From positions 206,528 to 270,527 of the forward strand of contig NZ_KI912152.1 in assembly GCF_000517105.1 (NCBI RefSeq): a DNA stretch of 64,000 bases, read 5' to 3'. Numbering within the stretch: position 1 is the first letter of the stretch; each line of letters begins with the position of its first letter. Of the stretch, positions 33,401-41,423 are shown in pieces. This stretch comes from Fischerella sp. PCC 9605 (lineage in GTDB: Bacteria; Cyanobacteriota; Cyanobacteriia; Cyanobacteriales; Nostocaceae). The notes beneath the pieces were generated by a model. That model was not told the DNA's origin and searched no databases. It was given only the letters and a program-made list of their open reading frames with translations. The position numbers and the translations under genes were made by a program.

Positions 33401-33506
33401 AAGTTTTGTACTTAGTTAATTTCCTGAAACGCTCTTTCATCAAAATTTTTAGGTAGGTGCATATAGTCAGGATACATACTACTCTTATTTTGGCAATTAC
33501 CTTCAA
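30405..33506 (-). CDS. HEAT-repeat, membrane-spanning STAND (NACHT-like) NTPase
   Basis: 1033 residues. An N-terminal hydrophobic segment (VVLLSLTSPLIVANVSWAQ) looks like a signal or anchor. Residues about 150-470 are HEAT/PBS repeats (ALQDKDESVRSNAASALGSI and similar). Then comes a membrane helix (WAVGTVIYLIFFPSLWLLLL), then an NTPase with Walker A LPIWGEGGAGKTSLACQIA, Walker B RILVIIDHFSE and a sensor-like ALVITSRFEEKLG, followed by winged-helix-like PLAEYLAGLHLL. The start may be the internal ATG at 33440 (MKERFRKLTKYK). STAND NTPases with repeats act as stress or phage sensors; an effector domain is not obvious, so the role is inferred. Confidence 0.8.
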   Translation of the reverse strand: MKVIAKIRVVCILTICTYLKILMKERFRKLTKYKTLQVRSVIESLQALPVSHSIRNGFIKCCTKFVSLQAVVLLSLTSPLIVANVSWAQLSKSDADVLKWYIEQEIKQHPQLQTDKELQQQLVTEVEMIAYIELLKNADPEIRLAAINFFKSSLKNQSGVHALIKILQTKNSQLRSDAVHGLFTMRSEAIPGLIVALQDKQAQIRSGAAYALSQIGKEANAAIPDLTVALQDKDKLVRYNAAIALSRVENVEISVSVKYLENTSATKAKLQDKNARVRYNAAIALASFGKESQNVVPILIEALQDKDTWIRSNAASALGYIGKDADSAVPALIVALQDKDESVRSSSAYALSNIGEKAQTAIPALIVALQDKDESVRSNAASALGSIGKGTKQAKMIVTVLIKVWQEDQNVRVRSSAISALGNFAKQAQVVIPPLIVALQDQDEFIRSRAASALAQIAGDLQEEANTLSYAELDKVIKDLEKALKILADPQLKPYKTQISTVSFSIETLKYKRDLRIFDRAFAWMKKNQWAVGTVIYLIFFPSLWLLLLRVHPLWLLRINDALKPYTDFSLPVIGIKVPLRTVLFLSLFHYHPRVLDAWVAAHLKSVQEEFQEKDTVRARKVHIPIPVILDGKTVAQLTANELRSSFKKQRGCLPIWGEGGAGKTSLACQIAKWAISEDEAERLCEHQMLPLLIEEELDLETVGKPPLMAAIQGQLQDLTNEPEPISDELLERLLRHRRILVIIDHFSEMGEVTRKAIRPDSPDFCINALVITSRFEEKLGQVTKTTLKPLRIAGNRLSSFMEAYLMQRGKRDCFTDTEFFDACSRLSTMVGARNITVLLAKLYAEQLIAAKEGTSDGQIPENIPDLMLFYVNELNRSVTGDRYDNRTVHQDAQAIAWECIQTNFRPAAAKKDDALTTLNIDDSPTHLKYLEERLRLIQTIGAAQDQIRFALDPLAEYLAGLHLLKLYGDDEQLWQQFFQAAVSKPGAPDLIKGFLLALRDCCIAKGKDANVPDFVVEELDKLTGFISSRKWR

Positions 33507-33820
33507 TAAAAGCCTTAATTCTTCTAATTAAAAAACGACAAATTAGACAACAATTCACCCCAAGTTCTCACAAAAAATTTGGGGTTATCTTCTGCCATAA
33601 TCACGCGCTCACTCTCTTATTAAGCCATTATTCGCAATTCAGATCCTCGCGTTGTGTAGCGCAAATCCGCAAATTTAGAAATGTGCTGTCGCGCAAAAAT
33701 AAAGAGCACCTCCTGTTGGCAATTCTGGTAGTTCGTTCGTTCGGGTCAGAATCTCTTAAACGGTTCAGTAGTTGAGTGATTGTGTGCGGTTGTGTACCGC
33801 AGAAATCTGCGGAGTGCAGT

Positions 33821-33918
33821 GACAGTCATACCACTGACTCCATCAGTTTGGCGGGTGCAGCCATCCCCTGGCGCGATCGCGCTTTGTTGCGGACTGTGGT
33901 TTTTCTGATGCAAGACAT
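33821..33918. repeat. Dispersed repeat, copy C
   Basis: GTCATACCACTGACTCCATC, GCGGGTGCAGCCATCCCC, GCGCGATCGCGCTTTGTTGC, GGACTGTGGTTTTTCTGATG, almost base for base as at 57041-57136. The neighbouring 33507-34076 holds no gene that I can support. Confidence 0.65.
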
Positions 33919-34076
33919 GCGGAGCGGCACTGCTCCCGGAGCTGCTATCAAAGGTTTTTGAGTATTGTAATGAAAGCTTGATCATTGAGTGATAATGACT
34001 CTTGATCTGGTTGGTCTTGGGCGATCGCTTTTAATTTAATAGCTAAAGTTCAACAAAGGCGTTTTGGAGCAGTGTT

Positions 34077-34205
34077 ATGAAGCAGCAAGAGACAATAGAA
34101 ACTTATCTTCAAGCAGTTGCAATGTATGACGCTGGATTGAAGTTTACTCCTAATCACCAAAAAACTCTTTGCCGCAAAGCTATGGTTTATGAGAGCGTTG
34201 ATTAG
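34077..34205 (+). CDS. Short TPR-like peptide, possibly a remnant
   Basis: 42 residues, MKQQETIETYLQAVAMYDAG then LKFTPNHQKTLCRKAMVYES. The pattern A...YD..L...P....L..KA...E resembles a single tetratricopeptide unit, so this is probably a leftover of a TPR gene rather than a functional gene. Confidence 0.3.
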   Translation: MKQQETIETYLQAVAMYDAGLKFTPNHQKTLCRKAMVYESVD

Positions 34206-34243
34206 ATTTTGGTACTTCCTCGATTTCAGGTGTTTGGCTGCTT

Positions 34244-34732
34244 TTACTCATATTCTGATTCAACAAATCCATCACGCTTCATCTGTCTATAAACTGCATT
34301 GCGAACATACGCAGATTGATTTTTATACCGCTCTCTCAAAATCTTCTGTACCCAATCAGGGAGCTTAACACTTAAAGGGGTTTTCGGAGTTTTCTTTTTT
34401 TTCTCACAGATAAGTTTTCGTTGTGTATTTTTACCTGTTTTTTCTTTGTCGAGCATATCCATATCCAGCTTTGTCCGAATGTCCAGCGTAAGATTTTCGC
34501 TGATTTTATTGACATCGCATGGATCAATTATCTTGTCAAAGATCATGCTCATGAGCACGGCATTTCGGACATAGGCAGAGGGATTGTATTCCTGTTCCTT
34601 GAGAACACTGTGCATCCATTCAGGAAGTGCAACACTCAAGGGACTTTTCGTTTTACCCAAGAATGACGGTCTTCCTCCTTTATTCCTCTCTCGTTTCAGA
34701 GTGCATAGAGAATTATCTGTGGTAGTACTCAT
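34244..34732 (-). CDS. Protein with two tandem CopG-like modules
   Basis: 162 residues from the ATG at 34732 (AAGG five bases upstream), MSTTTDNSLCTLKRERNKGG. Two similar modules: KSPLSVALPEWMHSVLKEQE with NPSAYVRNAV, and KTPLSVKLPDWVQKILRERY with NQSAYVRNAV. Each has the strand-helix-helix order of ribbon-helix-helix (CopG/Arc) regulators, joined by a charged linker. Two modules in one chain would give a single-chain pseudo-dimer. It is divergent from the gene at 34868; the 135-base gap contains TACATTATATGATATATGTA, an imperfect dyad and possible operator. Confidence 0.65.
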   Translation of the reverse strand: MSTTTDNSLCTLKRERNKGGRPSFLGKTKSPLSVALPEWMHSVLKEQEYNPSAYVRNAVLMSMIFDKIIDPCDVNKISENLTLDIRTKLDMDMLDKEKTGKNTQRKLICEKKKKTPKTPLSVKLPDWVQKILRERYKNQSAYVRNAVYRQMKRDGFVESEYE

Positions 34733-34867
34733 AATTACCTTCAAGAAGTAATGCATCACCCGAAAAAACCACTACAATACATTATATGATATATGTAAGG
34801 AAATAAAAAAAAACGCGCTCCCAGAAACGGAGACGCGAAAACAAAAAACTCTTATCTCAAAAGTATC

Positions 34868-36088
34868 ATGCAATTACTCGAATCAGCTCCTTCCCCTTCA
34901 AATATTCATACTTTTCCTGTCAACCAATCTTGGGAATCTGCTATTGACACAGCAAAAGACTTCCTTGAGCAAGCACACGAGCTAGAAATCAAGGCAGGTA
35001 GACTCCTGGCAACAGCCAAAGAACAAGCAAAGCGAAAATTCTCAAAACAGCTTGAATATATTGGACTCGACAAACTCCAAACGAATAAATACATCAAAGC
35101 CGCAGCAGTAGCGGACGAAATTCCTTCAGAGGTAGCCGTTACTCTTGGACTTCCCCTCCTTCTCCAATTAGGACAGCCAAAAAATCAAGAAGCCTTGGCG
35201 GCAATTTCGTCCCGTGACAGCCAAGTTGATGTAGTACTCAAGATAAAGGAATACCAACCTGCACCAGTACCGCGCCCCAAACAAGCAGTTTCTTTTGTCG
35301 GTAATCAAAAGGGCGGGGTTGGGAAGTTACGAATCGAAATTCCTGGATGCCCTGAAGCGATTGACCTTGCCAATGATTTTAAAGCTTCTGGGTTGTCTCC
35401 TCTCAAATGGCTGCAACAAGTATTGCATCGTCAGGATGAACAAGCCCGTGCTCAAGCTGAATTCAACAACTATATAGATGCACAGGCTGAAGCAGTTGCA
35501 CCAGAAATAATTCCTATTGCTAATGAAGGTGAGAAGTTAGAACAACTTGGATCGCTCCTAGTATTTACTCCTGGTGGCGTTGATGTTATTGCCTCAGAGC
35601 TTGCAGAACTGACTGGAGATGTAGTTTCTCACTCGCAAGATAGTGAGCAGTTGGTTGGACAAAATTCTCAAGAGATTGTAGAACATCCTTACGATTTGAG
35701 TACAGCATCGGATTGGGAAGATGTCGAGAAATTGGTTGGGCGAGATTCAGTAAAATTAAAAGCATTGACAGCACAAGCTTCACCAGAGCAATTGCACAAG
35801 CTCCATGAGTATTTGGTTGACTATTGTGAGCGCACCCCTGATGCTCTTGCAATGCATGATATCGATTGGGTTCCATTTGCATTATTAGAGCCAGTGCTCA
35901 AAGCACTTTCTCTTGAAGTGCAAGATGTGTACGGTGGACTTGCGCTCAATACGTGGTGTCCTGGCTGCACGTTTGTATCCGTAGTTCACTTTGGTAACGA
36001 CGAGAAAGAATCGTGGGAATTTCTCATGCCGGATGGCAGTCCGATAGAAGCCTACGACAGAGCCGATGTACGTATTACTCAATTTTGA
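34868..36088 (+). CDS. Plasmid hypothetical protein with DUF3102-like N-terminus
   Basis: 406 residues. N-terminal 140 residues (WESAIDTAKDFLEQAHELEI, KAGRLLATAKEQAKRKFSKQ) resemble plasmid proteins of the DUF3102/KilA-like helical kind that often precede partition genes. In the middle is FVGNQKGGVGK-LRIEIPG: a ParA-like deviant Walker A without its Thr and outside any ATPase fold. The rest is acidic, ending in a compact domain (YGGLALNTWCPGCTFVSVVH, FLMPDGSPIEAY). Divergent from the CopG-like gene. Function unknown. Confidence 0.55.
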   Translation: MQLLESAPSPSNIHTFPVNQSWESAIDTAKDFLEQAHELEIKAGRLLATAKEQAKRKFSKQLEYIGLDKLQTNKYIKAAAVADEIPSEVAVTLGLPLLLQLGQPKNQEALAAISSRDSQVDVVLKIKEYQPAPVPRPKQAVSFVGNQKGGVGKLRIEIPGCPEAIDLANDFKASGLSPLKWLQQVLHRQDEQARAQAEFNNYIDAQAEAVAPEIIPIANEGEKLEQLGSLLVFTPGGVDVIASELAELTGDVVSHSQDSEQLVGQNSQEIVEHPYDLSTASDWEDVEKLVGRDSVKLKALTAQASPEQLHKLHEYLVDYCERTPDALAMHDIDWVPFALLEPVLKALSLEVQDVYGGLALNTWCPGCTFVSVVHFGNDEKESWEFLMPDGSPIEAYDRADVRITQF

Positions 36089-36456
36089 AAGTGTAAGCCT
36101 CTGGCAGAATATTCAAGAGAATTTCTTCCTGTCTAGTTAAGCTATTGTTAAAATGTGCTTTTTTCATATGTTGCTAGTGGCGATCGCCCTTGTTATTCTT
36201 ATTTGGCTGCTCTCTGCCGTTGTTTCTCTTGGTCTGATACCGACCCCATCAGCTCAATAACTTCATCTTTTTGCTTCTGCCCCTCGCTGCGAGGTAGTAA
36301 CCGTTGGGAGTGTCACTGCTTCATCTAAGCCTTGCTGCTAAAGACAGAAGCGATCGCCATACTTAGGTATCAAGCGCTTGGGGGTATGAAATCAGTTGAT
36401 GGTGGTAGTAGGTTTTGAACTTGGGATTGGAGTTGGGCGATCGCGCTCCGTGCATT

Positions 36457-36608
36457 ACAAGAATAGCCGCAAGCAACGCCCTCAGTTCAGTACAGTAGCC
36501 AGTTAGCGACCAGATGAAAACCAACAGCCAACAAGAGGCAATCATCCGGTAATTGTTAGAGTTTTGGTCATACCACTGACTCCAATAAAGCGTGCGGGTG
36601 CTGCCGGG
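36457..36608. repeat. Dispersed repeat, copy D (left half)
   Basis: AAGCAACGCCCTCAGTTCAG, CCAACAGCCAACAAGAGGCA, ATCATCCGGTAATTGTTAGA, GTCATACCACTGACTCC, then GCGGGTGCTGCC where similarity ends. It lies in the long gene-poor stretch 36089-37939. Confidence 0.65.
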
Positions 36609-36676
36609 AGCAATTCATCTTTGATTTGAAACGCGATTGCTTCCATAGTTTCTCCAGTTTTTTGACGCAGGGCAAA

Positions 36677-36962
36677 ACAATGGCATTGCAAAGGAGCCAC
36701 CGTCATAAGAATTTGCTGTATCTGTGCCGCTTATAAAATCATCAGAAGTTTGCCAGTACCGCGTTTGAGTCGTGGGGTGCAGTTATGAAACGGCATGTTT
36801 GAGCTAGTCAATAGCTTGGTGCAGCCCTATATGTGCATTATTTGCGCCCCCTACTGCTGTCTGTAAGACTTGTGGCTCTAATATTGTGAGTCCTGTTTCC
36901 GGGTGCAAAAATTCTGTAGCCTCAATCAAAGCGAGGAATCAAGGGATGGCGATCGCTCGACT
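36677..36962. repeat. ~290-bp duplicated region, copy 1 (decayed coding)
   Basis: Diverged duplicate of 39427-39728, sharing GAGCTAGTCAATAG.TTGGTG, TGCGCCCCCTACTG.TGTCT and GAGGAATCAAG. On the minus strand it reads IEATEFLHPETGLTILEPQV then LQTAVGGANNAHIGLHQAID before a stop, so it is probably the remnant of an unknown protein gene. Confidence 0.45.
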
Positions 36963-37099
36963 CGGTAGTGGCTCGAGCGCTCGTTGTTAAGGGGCTTTAA
37001 TGAGGGTTAGTAGTGAAAGCTTTGGTTGTGTTGCAGCGATCGCCCCAAGGTGTGTGGCTTAACGTGTCCAAACAGGGGTGAAGTTGGCACTCTTGTTCG

Positions 37100-37480
37100 G
37101 AGCAATCGCCCCTCTTACTCGTTCATCAGAAACCTTTGCATCCTCTGAGCGCACATCCACCGCCAAAGAGTGAAGGCGTATACACCACGCCTTGTGAGGA
37201 GCGCGATCGCCCTTCTTACTCCATCATCAGAAACCTTTGCATCCTCTGAGCGCACATCCACCGCCAAAGAGTGAAGGCGCATACACCACGCCTTGTGAGG
37301 AGCGCGATCGCTCTTGCGGGAGCTGACGCAGCCCAAGTAAACCATCGGCTCACATCAGTTGTCACCACATTCTTACCCTTAGCTCCACTGCGTTTCTGTG
37401 TTGATAAACAGCCCAGTTGGGTTTGAGCACCACCCCTGAGCAAGTGCCTCCTTCAGTCGGGCGATCGCGGGAGTGCACTG
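37100..37480 (-). pseudogene. Decayed repeated plasmid ORF (copy 4) with tandem 101-bp duplication
   Basis: Two head-to-tail copies of the ORF tail (CATCAGAAACCTTTGCATCC at 37123 and 37224, spacing 101) precede an upstream segment whose minus strand reads GAKGKNVVTTDVSRWFTWA. The peptide VVYTP...MQRF is recognisable in each copy in shifted frames. Entirely degenerate. Confidence 0.5.
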
Positions 37481-37570
37481 GCTGATCAGTTGCAATTAAC
37501 TGATAGAGACTGCATGGCATATGGGATCTCGGTGAAAATAAAATGTGCGTGCCGTTGCACTGTCCCCGAC

Positions 37571-37644
37571 AAAATTGGGCAGGCTTGTATCAGGCTTATT
37601 CAATTGGCCAACGAGTTATCTTTCTCAGAAGCCTGCCCAATTTT
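37571..37644. repeat. 74-bp inverted-repeat element
   Basis: Perfect 16-base arms AAAATTGGGCAGGCTT (37571-37586) and complement (37629-37644) around 42 bases. The core TGGGCAGGCTT arm is shared with the element at 54174-54250. MITE-like; not clearly a terminator, as no gene ends here. Confidence 0.7.
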
Positions 37645-37664
37645 GGTACGTGGAAGACCCCTAA

Positions 37665-37765
37665 CCCGATCAAATATATTTCGACTCAGCCCAAGGATTG
37701 ATGAGCGTTCCGTTTAGAGAGGCGGAACGCAAGGGCGGCACATTTTATTACTTGGAAAGGCCTAT
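37665..37765. repeat. Degenerate relative of the 55248-55345 palindromic element
   Basis: AAATATATTT, GCCCAAG, an inner hairpin GCGTTCCG/CGGAACGC, and CATTTTATTA.TTGGA align in order with the element at 55248-55345. It directly follows the 74-bp inverted repeat. The outer arms have decayed. Confidence 0.45.
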
Positions 37766-37939
37766 GGGATGGAAGTGCTGAAATATGCAAGTTATTGGGG
37801 TGCGATCGCTACTCCTTTGTTGGATGCAACCAGAGCGATCGCTGTGTTCTAAACCTTGGCGTCAAAGTTTAGCTGGGCAAGAAGTACAATTTAAAAAATT
37901 TGTAGAACCAAAAATAAGTACAGACCATTAATAGCTGAG

Positions 37940-38626
37940 GTGAAATCTAAATTGATTGAAGCGTGGTTAAATTCCGGACTGATTATCGCTTCCAGATATC
38001 AGGATAAAATCTCGCAACAGAGCATAGCTTCTGCAAAGAGTCTTGGTGAGCGAAGTAGTACAAAAGATTTTCGGTTTTATTCTATGCTGTTTGATGGAAT
38101 TTCTATTGATGGGACAGTTTCTATTCTAGATATTGGATGCGGTCAAGCAGAGTTATTATCTTTCTTAAAAAACAACTACCCGCACGTGAAAATAGATCGC
38201 TATTTAGGACTTGATCTTGTTAAGGAATTTCTAAATGTAGCGCAGTGTAATTATCCAGATTATGAGTTTCAGCTTGGGAATTTTATTTGTGAACAATTCT
38301 TACCGAAGCAATCCTTCACTATAGTTATAGCTCTTGGAGTTCTTGTCTCGCGAGTACCATATTATCAAGAGTTTGTCGAACATTTTATTAGGAAAATGGT
38401 TCAATGCAGTTCAGGTCATATTTTATTCAATTTGATTAGTGAAGTCGATTTCTCATCACAGAACTACGTTAATTATGAGCAGGTAGGTCACTCGACATGT
38501 TTTTCTAGGAAAGCTCTTGAATCCATTCTAGATAAGATTGAAGACATTAATTATCGCATTGTGGAGGCGCGAATTTTCCCAGATGCTACAGATATGTTTG
38601 TTCACGTTTTTTGTAGAACCTGTTGA
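37940..38626 (+). CDS. Class I SAM-dependent methyltransferase
   Basis: 228 residues from a GTG preceded by TGAG. Motif I is VSILDIGCGQAELLSFL, then YLGLDLVKEFLNVAQ (acidic residue binding the ribose) and FTIVIALGVLVSR (post-motif). C-terminal FSRKALESILDKIEDINYRI and VHVFCRTC. A Rossmann methyltransferase without a clear substrate. It stands alone between repeat-rich DNA; codon composition is AT-rich. Confidence 0.78.
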   Translation: MKSKLIEAWLNSGLIIASRYQDKISQQSIASAKSLGERSSTKDFRFYSMLFDGISIDGTVSILDIGCGQAELLSFLKNNYPHVKIDRYLGLDLVKEFLNVAQCNYPDYEFQLGNFICEQFLPKQSFTIVIALGVLVSRVPYYQEFVEHFIRKMVQCSSGHILFNLISEVDFSSQNYVNYEQVGHSTCFSRKALESILDKIEDINYRIVEARIFPDATDMFVHVFCRTC

Positions 38627-39141
38627 AAAATGTAGACTTTCTATGAAGGATTTGAGTATCCTCTCAATAATTTGGGGTAGGTAAGGTTTAAGTAAATAAA
38701 AGAATATAAAAGGTTGAATAACTAGGCGTAAATTGTTGAGTAGATTCTTCCATCCCGAAACCTCGTCCATAGTGCTGGGGAAAACCGGGATAGCGGAAGG
38801 ATTGCCCAAAGCGGTGTTTGAGCATTTTTTTGGATGGAGGTAGCGATCGCCATCAACGACATGTACATTTAAAATAAGTTTGTAAAGTTTAAGAGTCCTG
38901 AAAGCCTTGAAATAACGTACTTATGGTTTGGTTTAGAAAATAATAAAGTCGTAAACTGTCACATGAGTAGGATTTACTCCTTGACAAAAAAGATTAAGTA
39001 TGGGTTGTGGTTTGAGAGGCATTGAAAGTTTGATTGTTCAACGAGACAGAGCGATCGCACTGTAGGGCTTGAAAAGCGATCGCGCTTCCATACTGACTCT
39101 GGATTTTTGATGCAGGACACTCGTAGGGGCAGGGGGGCAAA
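38627..39141. other. Gene-poor stretch
   Basis: About 515 bases without a supported gene. At 39003-39070 a segment (GAGAGGCATTGAAAGTTTGA, TTGTTC.AC.AGACA, GCGATCGC.CTGTAGGGC) recurs at 56771-56840. Confidence 0.4.
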
Positions 39142-39410
39142 CAATTCAAAATTCAAAATTCAAAATGCAAAATTTAAGAAATAGTTTTAAATTTAATAAT
39201 TTTGGAAGAAAGCGCCACCATCTTGATTGTGGCGATCTTAGATTAGTGAGGCAGTGCGGTGAGACCAGCACTGCGCTCCTGGTTTCCCTCCGCAGGTGAC
39301 TGGCGAACCCGGAGGGTCTTGGGGTCTCCCCAACAGGAGCAACTGCCGTGGTGAGTACAATAGACCACGCTCTCGTCAATTTTGAATTTTTAATTTTGAA
39401 TTTTGAATTG
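39142..39410. repeat. 269-bp MITE with ATTCAAA-rich ends (copy 2)
   Basis: Left end CAATTCAAAATTCAAAATTC at 39142, right end TTTTGAATTG at 39401-39410, with tandem ATTCAAA-type units at both ends. Same family as 25552-25738 but with a different, longer centre. Confidence 0.75.
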
Positions 39411-39426
39411 TGTTGACGCAAGACAC

Positions 39427-39728
39427 TCGTAGGGGCATTGCAGGTATGCCGCCATCATAACAAATTGCTGTATCCGTGCTGGTTATAAAATCACGCCTAA
39501 CGTATGCCAGTAAAGCGTTAGAGTCGAGCGGTGCAGTGGCTGAAAACTTACGCCCAGCATGTTTGAGCTAGTCAATAGTTTGGTGCAGCCTGTAGGGTGC
39601 ATTACTTGCGCCCCCTACTGTTGTCTAATATTGTGTATTGTGAATTCTGTTAAGGGTGCTCCCAATTCCGTAGCCTCTATCATAAGAGGAATCAAGTGGA
39701 CCGCGATCGCCGCCGTGTGAAGGACGAT
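39427..39728. repeat. ~290-bp duplicated region, copy 2
   Basis: Diverged copy of 36677-36962 (see there). It directly follows the MITE. On the minus strand the reading begins MIEATELGAP and soon hits a stop, confirming decay. No gene is supported between 39729 and 40191. Confidence 0.45.
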
Positions 39729-40191
39729 CGCGCTCGTTGTTAAGCCGAGAATACTCACACTAAATGTAGGAGCCAGCATCTGTTTCAGATTCTTGCATAA
39801 AATTTCCCACCATAGCGCACATCTGGCTGTTCAACACTCATATCTTGCACACAAGCACGGGGAGTTTTGAATGAGTGTTGGAAAGTGCCTACAAAAGTGC
39901 GACAACCAAATGGCACGAGAATACGGTTATTATTTTCAAACGTCTGGTCACGATACAAATTCAGGGTAAAATTACGAGCGATAGCAAAAATTTGAGGTAA
40001 AGACGTGGTGCGAATTCTAGACGCATCCTCACCCTGAGTAACATCCCGAACAGCCCGGCACTTTGTTTTCTACGCCCCAATAGCCTCGAATACGTTGTGC
40101 AAATTCTTGGGCAGTTGGGAGAAGGGATTGTTTATGATTCAGATGGCAAAGGGTTCACAATTGAAGAAATGATGCATCTGCACTCAATAAA

Positions 40192-40827
40192 ATGAACACG
40201 ATAATTACACCAAATCAAATCCAACTTTCCCCAGGCACAGTGGTGCGAATGCTGGGAACTTGGCACGACTACGAGAGATTGGTGCAACAGTTGGGCGATC
40301 GCGCAATTCCACGAATCAAATATCGACCAGGTGAAATACTATTGATGGCTCCTTTACCTGAGCATGGGCGCAAAGCAGGGCTAACCGCCCGAATAGCCAC
40401 AACTCTACTTGACTACTTAAATCGGCGGTATGAAGAATTTACTCCGATTACCATGAACTTACCCGAAGTTAGGGGGATTGAGCCAGATTATTGCTTCTAC
40501 ATTGAGAATTGGGCAACGGTGGTAGGCAAAGACCGCATCGACTGGCAGAACGACCCTCCGCCTGATTTGGCAATTGAAATTGATATTACAAGTTATACAG
40601 ATATTAATGATTATTTGCCCTATCGAGTGCCAGAAGTTTGGCTGCTAAAGAATAATCAGCTATTGGTTTACAGATTAGAGAGTGAAAGTTATGTAATCGC
40701 ACAAAGCAGCTACTTTCCCAACGTTTCAGACATTGTGCAGCAATGTCTCCAAATTGCAAGCGAGCAGACGACAAGTGAGGCGATTAGATGGCTGAGGGAC
40801 TTTTTGCACAACAACAATAACCATTGA
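40192..40827 (+). CDS. Uma2-family endonuclease-like protein
   Basis: 211 residues. Uma2 (DUF820) blocks: RIKYRPGEILLMAPLPEHGR, EVRGIEPDYCFYIEN, DPPPDLAIEIDITSYTD, PYRVPEVWLLKNNQLLVYRL. The D-x(n)-E-x-D core is the PD-(D/E)XK variant of this very common cyanobacterial family. Members are abundant and of unknown role; nuclease activity is inferred from the fold. Confidence 0.9.
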   Translation: MNTIITPNQIQLSPGTVVRMLGTWHDYERLVQQLGDRAIPRIKYRPGEILLMAPLPEHGRKAGLTARIATTLLDYLNRRYEEFTPITMNLPEVRGIEPDYCFYIENWATVVGKDRIDWQNDPPPDLAIEIDITSYTDINDYLPYRVPEVWLLKNNQLLVYRLESESYVIAQSSYFPNVSDIVQQCLQIASEQTTSEAIRWLRDFLHNNNNH

Positions 40828-41290
40828 AGGGGGCTGGAAACTTCCCGCACCGCTCTATTTGCTAGTTGTTTACAATTTCCCCCTAGAAAAAGCCGAATGA
40901 ATAATTTTGGTTTGTAAGGGATGCGATCGCCGGGTGTCGATTAACACGGAAGTTGGGTTCTTACGCACTTTTGGTGAAACTGAAGGACAGATTCGGTTCT
41001 AGCCAAAGATGCTTTAGCGCGAATATGGATGCAGTGATTGATTTACGCTGAATCACAAGTGAGAGAAGTGAGAAGATGGAATTTCTATCAGTTAAGAGCT
41101 AGAGAGCGGGTAAGCGTAGAAGTACTTGACCTAAAACGCAAGATATGGGTGTTGTTAAAATCGGGAATTTTAGTATTCCGGTTTTATGCGATCGCGCTTA
41201 ATCAGACCCAAATATTTTACCCAAAATAGGCGTTTTATCCTAACCCACATAATGGGCGTTTTTGTCAACACATATTAGTGGATCGGCTCT
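40828..41290. other. Gene-poor stretch
   Basis: About 460 bases with HIP1 sites and a GGCGTTTTATCC/AATGGGCGTTTTTG repeat. No supported gene. Confidence 0.3.
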
Positions 41291-41423
41291 CTAGTACTAC
41301 AACGAGAGATTCAATTTGGTTTGAGCACGAACCTCTGTTCTATCAGTTTTTGAGCGATCGCCCTTTTTTGGAACTAGCGCCTACAACCTTTATTGCTTCG
41401 TCAAAGTCTCGTTGTAGTACTAG
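41291..41423. repeat. 133-bp MITE-like inverted repeat
   Basis: Perfect 17-base ends CTAGTACTACAACGAGA (41291-41307) and complement (41407-41423), non-coding centre with a GCGATCGCCC site. The right end touches, by CTAG, the left end of the ISL3 element. Confidence 0.75.

Noticed and set aside
37123-37300. Possible CRISPR or structured RNA from two 101-bp repeats
   Set aside because: Only two copies, contiguous, and recognisable as tail copies of a decayed protein gene.
37571-37644. Rho-independent terminator
   Set aside because: The loop is 42 bases and no gene ends nearby; the same arms recur at 54174-54250, so it is a mobile palindrome.
39146-39421. 91-residue minus-strand frame over the second ATTCAAA MITE
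   Set aside because: Low-complexity translation of the terminal repeats (SKFKIKNSK...).
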